Below are positions 41,232 through 50,424 of a DNA stretch of 64,000 bases, one piece after another (positions within the stretch are counted from its first letter, which is position 1; every line of letters starts with the position of its first letter). Origin of the DNA: Curvibacter microcysteis. Its GTDB lineage: Bacteria > Pseudomonadota > Gammaproteobacteria > Burkholderiales > Burkholderiaceae_C. The notes under the pieces were generated by a model. It did not search any database, was not told the origin of the DNA, and worked only from the letters and a program-made list of their open reading frames with translations. The stretch covers positions 310,001 to 374,000 of the forward strand of contig NZ_JAQSIO010000002.1 in the NCBI RefSeq assembly GCF_028649455.1. Reading direction: 5' to 3'. The translations under genes and the position numbers were made by a program.

Positions 41232-43691
41232 TCAAATCGCTTCCAGCCTGCCGCCTGGCGTGGCCTCATTCAGGGGCGGGACCTTGAGCCGGCGCTTGGC
41301 CTCGTACATGGCCGAGTCCGCCAGGGCCAGCAACTGACCTGGCTGGGTGCCGTCTTGGGGGTGGAAGGCCACGCCCACGCTGGTCGAGACCTGCACCTCG
41401 GCCCCATTCGCCAGCCGCACGGGCTGGCGGATGGCTTTTTCGACGCGCTGGATGATGAGTCGTGCTTCTTCACTTTGGTGCAGCGAGCTGAGCAGCAATA
41501 CAAATTCGTCCCCCCCAAGCCGGGCCACGGTGTCGTGGGCGCGCACCGCCTCCAGCAAGCGCTTGGCCATCTCCTTGAGCAGGTGGTCCCCGGCCTCGTG
41601 CCCATGCTGGTCATTGACGGCCTTGAAGCCATTCAAGTCCAGATAGCAAACGGCCGTCACGGTCTTGGCGCGCTCATGCAGCGCAAAGGCCTGGCGCATG
41701 CGGTCCGACAGCAGCAGGCGATTGGGCAGCAGAGTCAGCGGATCATGGAAGGCAATGTGCTCCACCTGGGCCTGGTACTGCTTCATTTCAGTGATGTCCT
41801 GCAGCAGCCAAAGCGATTCGCCACTGTCTTCGGACAGGCGCACCCCGTTAAGGTCCATCCACACCGTGTCACCGTTGGCACGCCGCATGGGCATTTGGCG
41901 GCGGAAGTGCTGGCCGCTGGCCAGGGTGGCGTAGGCCTCGCGTCCGAAGGCCTCGTGGTCCTCGGGAGAGGCATACAGCCTCTCGGTCGGCTGGTCGAGC
42001 AGGGCGCCGGGCTCGTACCCAAAGATGCGCTCCAGTGCCCGGTTGCGCCACACCACGCGCCGGTCTTTGATGCGGGCGATGCCCAGCAAGTCGTTGTCCA
42101 GCATGGCCTCTTGCTCGCTGGACACCCGCTGCAGGGTCTGCTCCAGCGCCTGGCGCTCGGTGATGTCACGCCCCACCGATTGCCATTCGATCAAGTGCCC
42201 CTGCTCATCAAAAAAAGCATGGTTGATGAAGTGGAACCAACGCACCTGGCCGTTGCCCGCCAGCACCCGGTTCTCGACCGAGCTGACGGGCTGCGCCGGG
42301 CTGTTGGTGCTGAGGGACAGACGCACCCGTTCGATGTCCTCCGGGTACACCACCGGTGACCAGGTGCTGCCCAGCACCTCCTCCCGGCGCAACGCAAACA
42401 AGCGGCAGTAGGCCTCGTTGACATAGGTGAGGGTCAGGTCGGCGCGAAAACGGCAGATCACCTCGGATTGCTCTTCGAGGATGGAACGGTACTGCTGCTC
42501 GCGCAGCTGGATTTCCTGGGTGCGTTGCTCGACCTTGTGCTCCAGCCCCTGGTTACTCAGGCGCAGTTCTTTTTGGCTCTCCAGCAAGTGCTGGGTCAGC
42601 TTGCGCAGGCTGTCGCGCAGGTGGGCAAATTCCAGGGTGTTGGCGGGGATGTCAAATTGGGCGCCTTCACCGGTTTGGTCCAGGTGCTGGGCCATGCGGG
42701 CCAGGCGCTCCAGTGGCTGGCTGAAGCGCTGGGCAATCCAGTAGATCATGCCCATCAGCACCCCCGTCAGCACCAGAGCGAGGGTGGCAATCAGTCGGTG
42801 CAGCTCGCTCACCGGCGCCAGCGCCAGCGCCAGGGGTTGGCGCACGATCAGCGTCCAATGCAGGCTCTGGGCGGTCAAGGAAGGCACCTGCACCGCGGCG
42901 GTCAGGTAGTCGCCCTGGGCGCCCCACCTCAACACGCGGAAGCTCCCCAGCGCCGGCGGGGTCGCGGCGGAGCGCATCAGCTCCGACTGCCCATAGGGGT
43001 GCAGCACCGTGCCGTTCTCACTGACGATCAGCAACTCCAGGCCCTCAGGGGCCCATGGGCCAGATGTGGCCCGCTGCACCAACTGGCTCACCCAATGCCA
43101 GTTCAGGTGGGCGGCGGCCACGCCCAGCAAGCGGCCATCGTTGGAGCGAATGGGGGCGGCGAAGTCCAGAAAGCGCAAGGGCTCGGTGCTCTTGGGCGAG
43201 CCAATCAACTGGGCCAGCAACTGGGCTTCATGGGCGTCGCCCACATGCAGTCCCTGCAGGCCCGCGCTGAACCAAGGGCGTTGGCGCACCGACTCGCCTT
43301 GCAACAGGCCGCCGGTTGCGCTGCGCACCTGCCCCGACACATCCGTGACCCCAATCCACGAGTAGTCCGGAAAGCTTTGCTTGAGATCGTCCAGATAAGC
43401 CCGCACGGGCAGCGAGTCGAGCGGGCCTGCGGTCAACAAAGGGTACCGGGCCAGCAAGGAGACGTCGCGTTCACGCTCCCTCAGTCCTTCGGCCAGCGCG
43501 TCGGCGATGGGACGGGACACGGTCAGCAGGGCTTCGCCTCGCGCCTGCACGATGCGTTGCGTGGCCAGACGGTCGACGTACAAGGCCAGTACCAAGGCGA
43601 CCAACAAGGAGGCCCCGCCGAACAGCAGGGTCAGCCGGGTTCGGGACGATCGCATCCAGGCACGGTAGGGAAGGAGGCGGGAGAGTGGCAT
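41232..43691 (-). CDS. dCache-PAS-PAS-GGDEF diguanylate cyclase
   Basis: 819 aa from the ATG at 43691 (ATG 43742 or TTG 43763 are possible). An N-terminal helix, a periplasmic double-Cache-like region (about 40-290, YSWIGVTDVSGQVRSATG, GRLLGVAAAHL), a second helix and a HAMP-like linker are followed by a coiled coil, two PAS domains (ICRFRADLTLTYVNEAYCRL; ARIKDRRVVWRNRALERIFG) and a GGDEF domain. The active site ARLGGDEFVLL is intact and an inhibitory RxxD (RAHD) lies five residues before it. It should make cyclic di-GMP in response to an external ligand. No EAL domain is present. Confidence 0.9.
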   Translation of the reverse strand: MPLSRLLPYRAWMRSSRTRLTLLFGGASLLVALVLALYVDRLATQRIVQARGEALLTVSRPIADALAEGLRERERDVSLLARYPLLTAGPLDSLPVRAYLDDLKQSFPDYSWIGVTDVSGQVRSATGGLLQGESVRQRPWFSAGLQGLHVGDAHEAQLLAQLIGSPKSTEPLRFLDFAAPIRSNDGRLLGVAAAHLNWHWVSQLVQRATSGPWAPEGLELLIVSENGTVLHPYGQSELMRSAATPPALGSFRVLRWGAQGDYLTAAVQVPSLTAQSLHWTLIVRQPLALALAPVSELHRLIATLALVLTGVLMGMIYWIAQRFSQPLERLARMAQHLDQTGEGAQFDIPANTLEFAHLRDSLRKLTQHLLESQKELRLSNQGLEHKVEQRTQEIQLREQQYRSILEEQSEVICRFRADLTLTYVNEAYCRLFALRREEVLGSTWSPVVYPEDIERVRLSLSTNSPAQPVSSVENRVLAGNGQVRWFHFINHAFFDEQGHLIEWQSVGRDITERQALEQTLQRVSSEQEAMLDNDLLGIARIKDRRVVWRNRALERIFGYEPGALLDQPTERLYASPEDHEAFGREAYATLASGQHFRRQMPMRRANGDTVWMDLNGVRLSEDSGESLWLLQDITEMKQYQAQVEHIAFHDPLTLLPNRLLLSDRMRQAFALHERAKTVTAVCYLDLNGFKAVNDQHGHEAGDHLLKEMAKRLLEAVRAHDTVARLGGDEFVLLLSSLHQSEEARLIIQRVEKAIRQPVRLANGAEVQVSTSVGVAFHPQDGTQPGQLLALADSAMYEAKRRLKVPPLNEATPGGRLEAI

Positions 43692-43851
43692 GCAGCCGTT
43701 GAAGTGGGGGGGAGGGGGGGCCGGTCGCGTGGGGCCAGCCATTTTGCGGCGAACCCCAGCCAATTTGGCACTTTAAATGCCAAGGCCCTGCAAACAGGGG
43801 GTGTGTTGCGCTTGTGCGAGCTTTTTGAGGACACCAGAGGGTTCGAATTAC

Positions 43852-43913
43852 TTGATCTAGATTAAGTATTTTGATAAAAATATTTGCACATCTTTGTCTA
43901 TTTTTGCTAAATT
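43852..43913 (+). promoter_or_regulatory. AT-rich promoter region with FNR-like box
   Basis: TTGATCTAGATTAA (43852-43865) differs by one base from the FNR/Anr consensus TTGAT-N4-ATCAA. Downstream, TTGCAC (43884-43889) and TAAATT (43908-43913), 18 bases apart, fit a sigma-70 promoter, and AATTGCAATT forms a palindrome over the -10 end. The region is clearly AT-richer than its surroundings and precedes the two-gene operon at 43954. Confidence 0.5.
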
Positions 43914-43953
43914 GCAATTGTTGGCAAACAAAAGTAGTAAAGGTGGACTAAAA

Positions 43954-44169
43954 ATGGCAGTTCCTGCGCTCACGCACCCTTGTTGGCAAAAATTGGCTGC
44001 GGGTGGTCTTTCCAAAATTCGCACTCAGCACTTGGGCACACAATTGCTCGCCAAGCGCATTGAGCGCAGCACCGACCCACTGCCCGCCCGGGCGGCCGAA
44101 GTGCACGCCTTCTTCACCAAATGGGAACGCATTCTTCCGACCGAAGTTGCCCAACTTACCACTGTTTGA
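43954..44169 (+). CDS. Small conserved-looking protein, unrecognised
   Basis: 71 aa from the ATG at 43954, with AAGGTGG upstream; the longer frame starts inside the promoter. It is soluble and basic in the middle (SKIRTQHLGTQLLAKRIERS) with an aromatic C-terminal helix (EVHAFFTKWERILP). I do not recognise a family. The stop lies 10 bases before the next start, so the two genes are co-transcribed. Confidence 0.5.
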   Translation: MAVPALTHPCWQKLAAGGLSKIRTQHLGTQLLAKRIERSTDPLPARAAEVHAFFTKWERILPTEVAQLTTV

Positions 44170-44179
44170 GGACCGAAAC

Positions 44180-45163
44180 ATGAATGAACTGATTTCCGTG
44201 CAGGCGGCAGCCGACCTGATTCGCCAAGGCAAGCCGCTGAGCTTGGCCGGTCCCGAGTCCGCGCTGGACCAACTGCCCGCCGGCAACTGGATTGGCGGCA
44301 CCATTCCTTACTTCATGGTCGCCAGCGGCGGTGTGGTGGTGAAAGAGGGCCAGGTCTTCGCGACCGACTTGTCGCCTGCCGGTGAGGTGAGCTTTGCCAG
44401 CTACGGCCCGGAGGCCTTGGGTGACATCAGCCGCAACGGTCCCGACAACGGCTTTGCCGTGACCATCCTGCCCGCTGGCAGCAGCGCTCACCAAAAGTTC
44501 GCGTCCGACGCGGCCAACTTTGAAGACGCCTTCCTCAAGCCCACGGTGGGCTGGATCGCGGGTGTGCACCTGTCCGACCTGGGCCAGCAGACCCCCAAGG
44601 TGTATGACGGCCGCACGGCGACCAAGTACGAAGACCGTGCAGTGGTGGCCTACGTCAAGCTGCCCGACGACAAGCTGGCCTCGATCGAAATCGTCAACTT
44701 GTTCGAGCCCGACGAAGGCGACCTGCTTCAGTTTGAAGAAACCACCTTCAACGTGGGCCAGTGCCTGGTCAACGGTCAGCCGACCAACTTTGCCAGCTAT
44801 GTGCGCGGTCGGGGTCTGGAAGCCGGTCAACTGCCGCTGGTGGGTGACTTTGCCGGCGCGCACCTGAACGCTTCGCTGCAAACCGTGGGCGAAGCTGGCG
44901 GCACGGTGGTGTTGTACGCCCCGGTGTTTCCAGGCGTGGACTACCGTTTTGCCAAGCCGGTGGGCGACTACGCGGCGGCCTTCCGTGCTCGCCTGGCGGG
45001 TCAAAATGCCGACGGGCTGGCCTTGTCTTGCAACTGCATCCTGAACTTTGTCTTTGGCGACCTCGAAGGCAAGGCCATTGGCGGCATGGCTGGCCCGATC
45101 ACCTTCGGTGAGATCGCCTACCAACTGCTCAACCAGACCATGGTGAACGTGCGCGTTCAGTGA
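44180..45163 (+). CDS. Unrecognised conserved-type protein (possibly DUF6976)
   Basis: 327 aa with GAGGA upstream. No signal peptide or membrane helix. Features include an N-terminal LIRQGKPLSLAGPESALDQL, GNWIGGTIPYFM and a C-terminal ALSCNCILNFVFGDLEGKA with paired cysteines, which resembles the ligand-binding end of FIST-type sensor domains. That resemblance is from memory of patterns and is weak. It is the main gene of the small operon behind the FNR-like box, next to a diguanylate cyclase, so a signalling role is possible. Confidence 0.5.
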   Translation: MNELISVQAAADLIRQGKPLSLAGPESALDQLPAGNWIGGTIPYFMVASGGVVVKEGQVFATDLSPAGEVSFASYGPEALGDISRNGPDNGFAVTILPAGSSAHQKFASDAANFEDAFLKPTVGWIAGVHLSDLGQQTPKVYDGRTATKYEDRAVVAYVKLPDDKLASIEIVNLFEPDEGDLLQFEETTFNVGQCLVNGQPTNFASYVRGRGLEAGQLPLVGDFAGAHLNASLQTVGEAGGTVVLYAPVFPGVDYRFAKPVGDYAAAFRARLAGQNADGLALSCNCILNFVFGDLEGKAIGGMAGPITFGEIAYQLLNQTMVNVRVQ

Positions 45164-45233
45164 ACGCCAGCCTGGGGCCTTGCCTGGCCTGAGCCGACGG
45201 GTGTCGGCCTCTGGCCTCGTGCGCTGCGCTCTG

Positions 45234-45260
45234 AAGAGGCCCTTGCGGGCCTCTTTTTCA
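45234..45260 (+). terminator. Rho-independent terminator
   Basis: AAGAGGCCC-TTGC-GGGCCTCTT followed by TTT, about 70 bases after the stop of the operon at 45163. Confidence 0.88.
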
Positions 45261-45409
45261 TTTTTGGTGGCGGCCCTGAGGTCAGGGGTCGATTGAGGCC
45301 AGGGCCGCCATTCCATGAAGCCGCCTGGGCTGCCCTGTGGAACCCTCGCTGCATCGATAGACTTCCAGGTCTCTTCATTGATGTGCTTGAATTTTTCAGG
45401 GACGACCCG

Positions 45410-46309
45410 ATGCCGACATTCAACGAAGCGCGCTGGAGGCAGGCCCAGCAGTCGTTTTTAGACGAGCCCCTGTCCGCCGTGCCGGACGAGCAAATCCGCT
45501 TGTCCAGCCGGGGACGACCTTGGCATGGCTTGTCAGTCTGGCACCAGATTGCCGATGCCTCCGACCTGTACATCCCGCCCGCTGGCAAACACTGCATCAT
45601 CGTCCGCAACGGCCCGCCCACCCGGCTGCAGCAACAGCATGGCCGCCTGAACTCCGACACCCAGTGGCGCACCGGTGAGGTGCTGGTGCTGCCTGCCCAC
45701 ACGCCCAGTTTCTGGCGCACCGAACTGCCGCGCGACAACCTGCACCTGGACCTGTCGCCGCAGTGGTTGGAGCGGGTGCATGGCGGCCCCTTGGGGCCCC
45801 AGCCTCTGCGCAGTTGCTTTGGCGGCCAGGACCGCTTGCTGGTCGACATCACCCGCACCTTGATGACCTCGCTGGCTGACAACACCTCGCTGCACGCCAG
45901 CTTTGCAGAAGGCATGGCCCTCAGCGTGGCGGTCCACCTGCTCGAGCACTACCGCGCCCCCAGCGAGCAGACGGTCAAACGCTCGGGATTGACCCAGCGA
46001 CAGCTGCTGACCGTGTTTGAGCTGGTGGAGGGCCACCTGCACCGCGCGGTCAACCTGCAGGAAATGGCCGACGCCTGCCACCTCAGCCCCTACCACTTCA
46101 GCCGGAACTTCAAGTTCAGTTGTGGTCTCACGCCCCACCAGTACGTCCTGAAATGCAAGATGGACAAAGCCCTGGAGCAACTTCGGCACAGCCGCAAGTC
46201 CATCGCCGAGATCGCGGCGGCACTGGGCTTTGCCACCCCATCCCACTTCAGCCGCACCTTCCACCGGCATTGGGGTGAGACCCCCAGCGCCCTGCGCCGA
46301 GGCCTTTGA
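45410..46309 (+). CDS. AraC-family transcriptional regulator
   Basis: 299 aa from the ATG at 45410 (CAGGGA upstream). The C-terminal 100 residues hold the two AraC helix-turn-helix motifs: LQEMADACHLSPYHFSRNFK and IAEIAAALGFATPSHFSRTF followed by GETPSALRR. The N-terminal domain is a cupin-like sensor without clear similarity. It lies upstream of, and in line with, the Bug-SDR-FAH-DenD genes, which it probably activates. Confidence 0.88.
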   Translation: MPTFNEARWRQAQQSFLDEPLSAVPDEQIRLSSRGRPWHGLSVWHQIADASDLYIPPAGKHCIIVRNGPPTRLQQQHGRLNSDTQWRTGEVLVLPAHTPSFWRTELPRDNLHLDLSPQWLERVHGGPLGPQPLRSCFGGQDRLLVDITRTLMTSLADNTSLHASFAEGMALSVAVHLLEHYRAPSEQTVKRSGLTQRQLLTVFELVEGHLHRAVNLQEMADACHLSPYHFSRNFKFSCGLTPHQYVLKCKMDKALEQLRHSRKSIAEIAAALGFATPSHFSRTFHRHWGETPSALRRGL

Positions 46310-46444
46310 ACTGCGCAAGAAAGTGACAGCCAGCGCAATTTCACGTCAGTCACCCCAAGCACACTGCGCGACGAACGGACTGGACATCTCCCGCAGGGAT
46401 GTCTGATCAGCGAGTTCAACCGTCCACAGAACAAGGAGACCCGC

Positions 46445-47422
46445 GTGAACAGCAAACGCCGCTTTTTACTTTCCGCCCTGAGCGCCGCCCTGGCACCCTG
46501 CGCCTGGTCGCAAACCCAGGCCAAATTTCCAAGCCGTGCCATCACCTGGGTGGTTCCCTACCCGGCCGGGGGCTTTGGTGACGCGCTGTCGCGTGTGTTG
46601 GCGCAGCAGCTGACGCTCAGCCTCAAGCAACCGGTGATCGTCGAGAACAAGCCGGGCGCGGGCGGGCAGATCGCCGCGGCCTATGTCAAGCAGTTGCCAG
46701 CCGATGGCCACACCTTGTTTTATGGCGACATCGGCCCCTTCGCCATGAACACCTCGCTGTACCCGCGCTTGAGCTATGACGTGCAAAAGGACTTCATCCC
46801 GCTGACCCGCTTGCTCACTTCGGCCCTGGTGTTGGTGGTGCCGCCGAACAGCCCCATCAAGTCCCTGGCCGACCTGCAAAAAGCAGCCAAATCGGACAAG
46901 GGCCTGCACTACGGCTCCTTCGGCGTGGGCAGCCAGCCCCACATCTGGATGGAGATGCTCAAGCGCGAGCTGGGCGGCAACCTCCAGCACGTGGCCTACA
47001 AAGGCGCTGCACCAGCGCTGCAAGACCTGATGGGGGGCCACATCGATGCGATGTTGGACGTGGCCGCCAACAGCCTGCCGCATGTGCGCGAAGGCAAGCT
47101 GCGGGCCTTGGCCGTGGTGGGCACGGACAAGCGACTGAGCCAGCTGCCGCAAGTGCCCACCATGGGCGAACTGGGCTACGCCAAACTCAACACCCCCGGG
47201 TGGACGGGCGTGGTGCTGCGCCAAGGCACGCCTGCGGCGGTGGTCGAGCAGCTGCATGCCGCCGTGGTCAAGGCCATCCAGTCGCCCGAGGTGATGGAGC
47301 GCTTTGGTGACTTTGCGGTCACGCCCGCGCCCCAGAGCCCAGCGGAGTTCAGCCAATTCATCCAGTCCGAGACCGATCGCTGGGGGCAGGTCATCAAGGC
47401 CGTTGGCGTGACCCTGGATTGA
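46445..47422 (+). CDS. Bug/TctC-family binding protein (GTG start)
   Basis: 325 aa. The start is GTG at 46445 with AAGGAG eight bases upstream. Signal peptide ends near CAWSQ. Motifs: ITWVVPYPAGGFGDALSRVL, ENKPGAGGQIAAAYV, ADGHTLFYG, QHVAYKGAAPALQDLMGG and LPQVPTMGELGYA. It should bind a sugar acid or other carboxylate in the periplasm. It is the first structural gene after the AraC regulator and again has no TctA/B partner nearby. Confidence 0.88.
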   Translation: MNSKRRFLLSALSAALAPCAWSQTQAKFPSRAITWVVPYPAGGFGDALSRVLAQQLTLSLKQPVIVENKPGAGGQIAAAYVKQLPADGHTLFYGDIGPFAMNTSLYPRLSYDVQKDFIPLTRLLTSALVLVVPPNSPIKSLADLQKAAKSDKGLHYGSFGVGSQPHIWMEMLKRELGGNLQHVAYKGAAPALQDLMGGHIDAMLDVAANSLPHVREGKLRALAVVGTDKRLSQLPQVPTMGELGYAKLNTPGWTGVVLRQGTPAAVVEQLHAAVVKAIQSPEVMERFGDFAVTPAPQSPAEFSQFIQSETDRWGQVIKAVGVTLD

Positions 47423-47430
47423 GCCCGTCC

Positions 47431-48216
47431 ATGCGTGCCGCATCCAACGCCTTGTTTGATCTGCGCCAGCGCACGGTCCTGGTCACCGGGGCCACTGGGG
47501 GCCTGGGCCAGGCCCTGTGCTGGGCCCTGGCCGAACAAGGGGCCCAGGTGCTGGTGTGTGACCGGGACCCGGGCCCTTGTGAGGTCTTGGCCCTGGCCTT
47601 GAGGGACGCGGGCCACCCGGCCCACGCGCTGGTCTGTGACCTGTCTGATCCGGTGCAGATCCAGGCGCTTGTCGAGCAAGCGGCCACCCCTTTTGGCGTG
47701 CCCCATGCGCTGATCTGCAACGCCGGTGTGCAAGGGCCTGCCAGCCCCTTGCACGAGGTGAGCGACGAAGCCTGGCATCAGGTGATGGACATCAACCTGC
47801 GCAGCGTTCACCAACTCTGTGCGGGCTTGATCCCCCGCATGGCCGCCCAAGGCAGTGCCCGGGTGGTGCTGATGTCCAGCATCGCGGGCCTGCGGGGCAA
47901 TGGGCGCATTGGTCTCTATGGCCTGTCCAAAGCGGCCCTGGCCCAGCTGGCCCGCAATCTGGCGGTGGAGTGGGGGCCCCGCGGCGTGTGCGTGAACGCC
48001 ATTTCGCCCGGTCTGATCCGCACGCCCCTGGCCACCGACTTGCTCAACAACACGGACTTCATGCACCGGCGCCTGGCCCAGACGCCCTTGCGGCGCGTTG
48101 GCGAGCCCCACGAAGTGGCAGGCCTGGCCGTGCTGCTGGTGGGGGCTGCGGGCGGCTTCATCACCGGGCAGAACCTTGTCGTCGATGGCGGCACCACGGT
48201 GTCCGACGGCAGTTGA
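47431..48216 (+). CDS. SDR-family oxidoreductase
   Basis: 261 aa from the ATG at 47431; a TTG at 47419 overlapping the upstream stop is an alternative. Cofactor motif VLVTGATGGLGQALCWALA, then NAGVQG, catalytic Ser in MSSIAGLRG and Tyr-x3-Lys in LYGLSKAA, and VDGGTTVS at the end. It should oxidise a hydroxyl of a sugar or sugar acid with NAD(P). It belongs to the same operon as the flanking genes. Confidence 0.85.
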   Translation: MRAASNALFDLRQRTVLVTGATGGLGQALCWALAEQGAQVLVCDRDPGPCEVLALALRDAGHPAHALVCDLSDPVQIQALVEQAATPFGVPHALICNAGVQGPASPLHEVSDEAWHQVMDINLRSVHQLCAGLIPRMAAQGSARVVLMSSIAGLRGNGRIGLYGLSKAALAQLARNLAVEWGPRGVCVNAISPGLIRTPLATDLLNNTDFMHRRLAQTPLRRVGEPHEVAGLAVLLVGAAGGFITGQNLVVDGGTTVSDGS

Positions 48217-48250
48217 CACCCCCTCCAACTGACTTCTTTTTGGAATTCCC

Positions 48251-49243
48251 ATGAAATTTGCCACCTTGGCCGATTCGAGCCTGGACGGGCGCCTGCTGCT
48301 GGTCTCGCGCGACCTGCAACAGGCCTGTGACGCCAGCGACCTCGCGCCCCACCTGCTGCATGCGGTGCAACACTGGACCGCCGTAGCCCCCGCGCTGCAG
48401 CAACGCTACGACGACCTGAATGCAGCTCGGGTGAAGGGGGCTTTTGCCTTGGCGCCCGAGCAACTTCTGGCACCGTTGCCGCGCAGCCCGCAATGGTGCG
48501 ACGGCTCCGCGTTTCTGAACCACGGCCGGCTCATGGAGCGGGCCTTCAACACGCCGCCGATCCCCGAGTTCGATACCGTGCCCGTCATGTACCAGGGCGC
48601 CAGTGACGACTTTCTGGGGCCTTGTGCCGATGTGCCTTTGCCGAGCGAAGCGGATGGCATCGACTTCGAGGGCGAATTCGGCGTGGTGCTGGACGAGGTG
48701 TCCCTGGGCACCCCCGCCGAACAAGCCCTGGACCGGGTGCGCCTGCTGGTGCAGATCAATGACTGGAGCCTGCGGGCCCTGGGCCCGCGTGAGATGAAGA
48801 GCGGCTTTGGCTTTTTGCAAGCCAAGCCCTCCAGCAGCTTTGCGCCCGTGGCCATCACCCCGGATGAGCTGGGCCCCCATTGGCACAACGGGCGCGTCCA
48901 CCTGTCTTTGCAAGTGCACTGGAACCAGCAATGGTTTGGCCACCCCCATGGCCGGGAAATGAACTTTGGGTTTCACGAGCTCATTGCCCATGCGGCCCGC
49001 ACCCGGCGCCTGAGCGCGGGCACCATCATCGGGTCGGGCACGGTGTCCAACGTCCAGCGTGATGTGGGTTCCAGTTGCATCGCTGAGCGCCGGGTGATCG
49101 AGCTGCTGGACCACGGCGAGATCCGCACCGGTTTCATGCGTTTTGGCGATCGGGTCCGCATGGAAGCCTGCGCGCCCGAAGGCGGCTCGGGGCCGTTTGG
49201 TGTGATCGACCAGCGCGTGATCGCCAAGTCCCGAGGAGCCTGA
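48251..49243 (+). CDS. Fumarylacetoacetate hydrolase family protein, two-domain form
   Basis: 330 aa, with an N-terminal domain before the FAH fold. FEGEFGVVLDEV carries the metal-binding Glu residues, followed by LLVQINDWSLRALGPREM with the Asp, and GTIIGSGTVSN near the end. The long form acts on acylpyruvates and on oxo-sugar acids in several operons. The stop is two bases before the next start. Confidence 0.85.
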   Translation: MKFATLADSSLDGRLLLVSRDLQQACDASDLAPHLLHAVQHWTAVAPALQQRYDDLNAARVKGAFALAPEQLLAPLPRSPQWCDGSAFLNHGRLMERAFNTPPIPEFDTVPVMYQGASDDFLGPCADVPLPSEADGIDFEGEFGVVLDEVSLGTPAEQALDRVRLLVQINDWSLRALGPREMKSGFGFLQAKPSSSFAPVAITPDELGPHWHNGRVHLSLQVHWNQQWFGHPHGREMNFGFHELIAHAARTRRLSAGTIIGSGTVSNVQRDVGSSCIAERRVIELLDHGEIRTGFMRFGDRVRMEACAPEGGSGPFGVIDQRVIAKSRGA

Positions 49244-49245
49244 AC

Positions 49246-50298
49246 ATGCACGTCCTGATCACTGGCGCCGATGGTTTTGTCGGTGCCGCCCTGGTCCAGC
49301 GGTGGCTGACGGCGCCTCCGCCTGGGTGCCGTCCCGGCGCGCTGCGGCTGAGTCTGCTGGATCGCGACTTCAGGTTTGGCCCCTCGTCGCCCCAGGTCCA
49401 CCAGTACCGAGGTAGCTTTGGGGATGTCAAGTTGCTGCAGAGCGTGCTGGCCGAGCCGGTGGATCTGGTGTTCCATTTGGCCAGCGTGCCGGGCGCCCTG
49501 GCGGAGTCGGATCCCGAGCTGGGGCTGGAGGCCAATCTGCAAGCCTCGGTGACCTTGCTGAATGCCCTGGCCCAAGCCGTGCGCCGCCAGCCTGGCGCCT
49601 CAGCGCCCCGCGTGGTGTTCGCCAGCTCGGTGGCGGTGTATGGCTCGGTGGGCCCTGACGCCCTCAGCGAGGACACGCTGCCCAGTCCTGCATTGAGCTA
49701 CGGAACCCACAAATGGATGACGGAGCTGTTGCTGGCCGATTACAGCCGCCGGGGGGAGTTGGATGGCTGCAGCCTGCGCTTGCCTGGCATCGTGGCCCGG
49801 CCCCGCAGCGAGTCGGGGCATGGGTCGGCTTTCATGAGCCAGGTCTTCCATGCCTGCATGGAAAACCGCCCCTACACCTGCCCGACCTCCGCCCAGGCCA
49901 CGGCCTGGTGGATGTCCCTGTCTTGCTGTCTGGACAACCTCCTGCATGCGGCTGGTTTGCCCAGCGCGGACATGCCTGCATCCCGGTGCTGGCAGGTCCC
50001 CGTGCTCCAGACCTCGGTCGAGGCTGTGGTTCAGGCGATGGGGGCGGCGCGCGGGCTGGTGGATGAGCTGCCGGTGGCCTACCAGGCCAACCCACGCATC
50101 GAGGCATTGTTTGGCAGATTGCCCAAGCTGCACACCGCCAAGGCCGACGCAGCGGGGTTCAGGCACGACGGCTCGGTCGCGCAACTGGTTCACAACGTGA
50201 TCGCTCAACTGACTCAGCCCCCCACGCTGGCCCAGCTCGACAGCAGCGCCCCTGGGCTGCCCGCCACAGCGCCCGCAGCGGGCCTGCTCGAACGCTGA
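49246..50298 (+). CDS. NAD-dependent epimerase/dehydratase, D-erythronate dehydrogenase (DenD)-like
   Basis: 350 aa extended SDR. Cofactor motif VLITGADGFVGAALVQRWL; catalytic SSVAVYGS and Tyr-x3-Lys in SYGTHKWMTELLLADYSRR; the sugar-acid specific part is GCSLRLPGIVARPRSESG. The pattern follows DenD, which oxidises D-erythronate and similar four-carbon acids. Together with the SDR, FAH and Bug genes it suggests a tetronate or aldonate route, but the usual DenK kinase is not in the window. Confidence 0.8.
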   Translation: MHVLITGADGFVGAALVQRWLTAPPPGCRPGALRLSLLDRDFRFGPSSPQVHQYRGSFGDVKLLQSVLAEPVDLVFHLASVPGALAESDPELGLEANLQASVTLLNALAQAVRRQPGASAPRVVFASSVAVYGSVGPDALSEDTLPSPALSYGTHKWMTELLLADYSRRGELDGCSLRLPGIVARPRSESGHGSAFMSQVFHACMENRPYTCPTSAQATAWWMSLSCCLDNLLHAAGLPSADMPASRCWQVPVLQTSVEAVVQAMGAARGLVDELPVAYQANPRIEALFGRLPKLHTAKADAAGFRHDGSVAQLVHNVIAQLTQPPTLAQLDSSAPGLPATAPAAGLLER

Positions 50299-50424
50299 TT
50301 CAGCGGTCTGGGTTCGCCCAGGCCTTGCGGGGCCAGGCGCCGGCTGCCTGGCAGCGGGCTTTCATCGACCCGCAGTTCCGCCTGGGGGCTTCAGGGCCAT
50401 GCAGAAGGCCGTAACATCCAGTGA

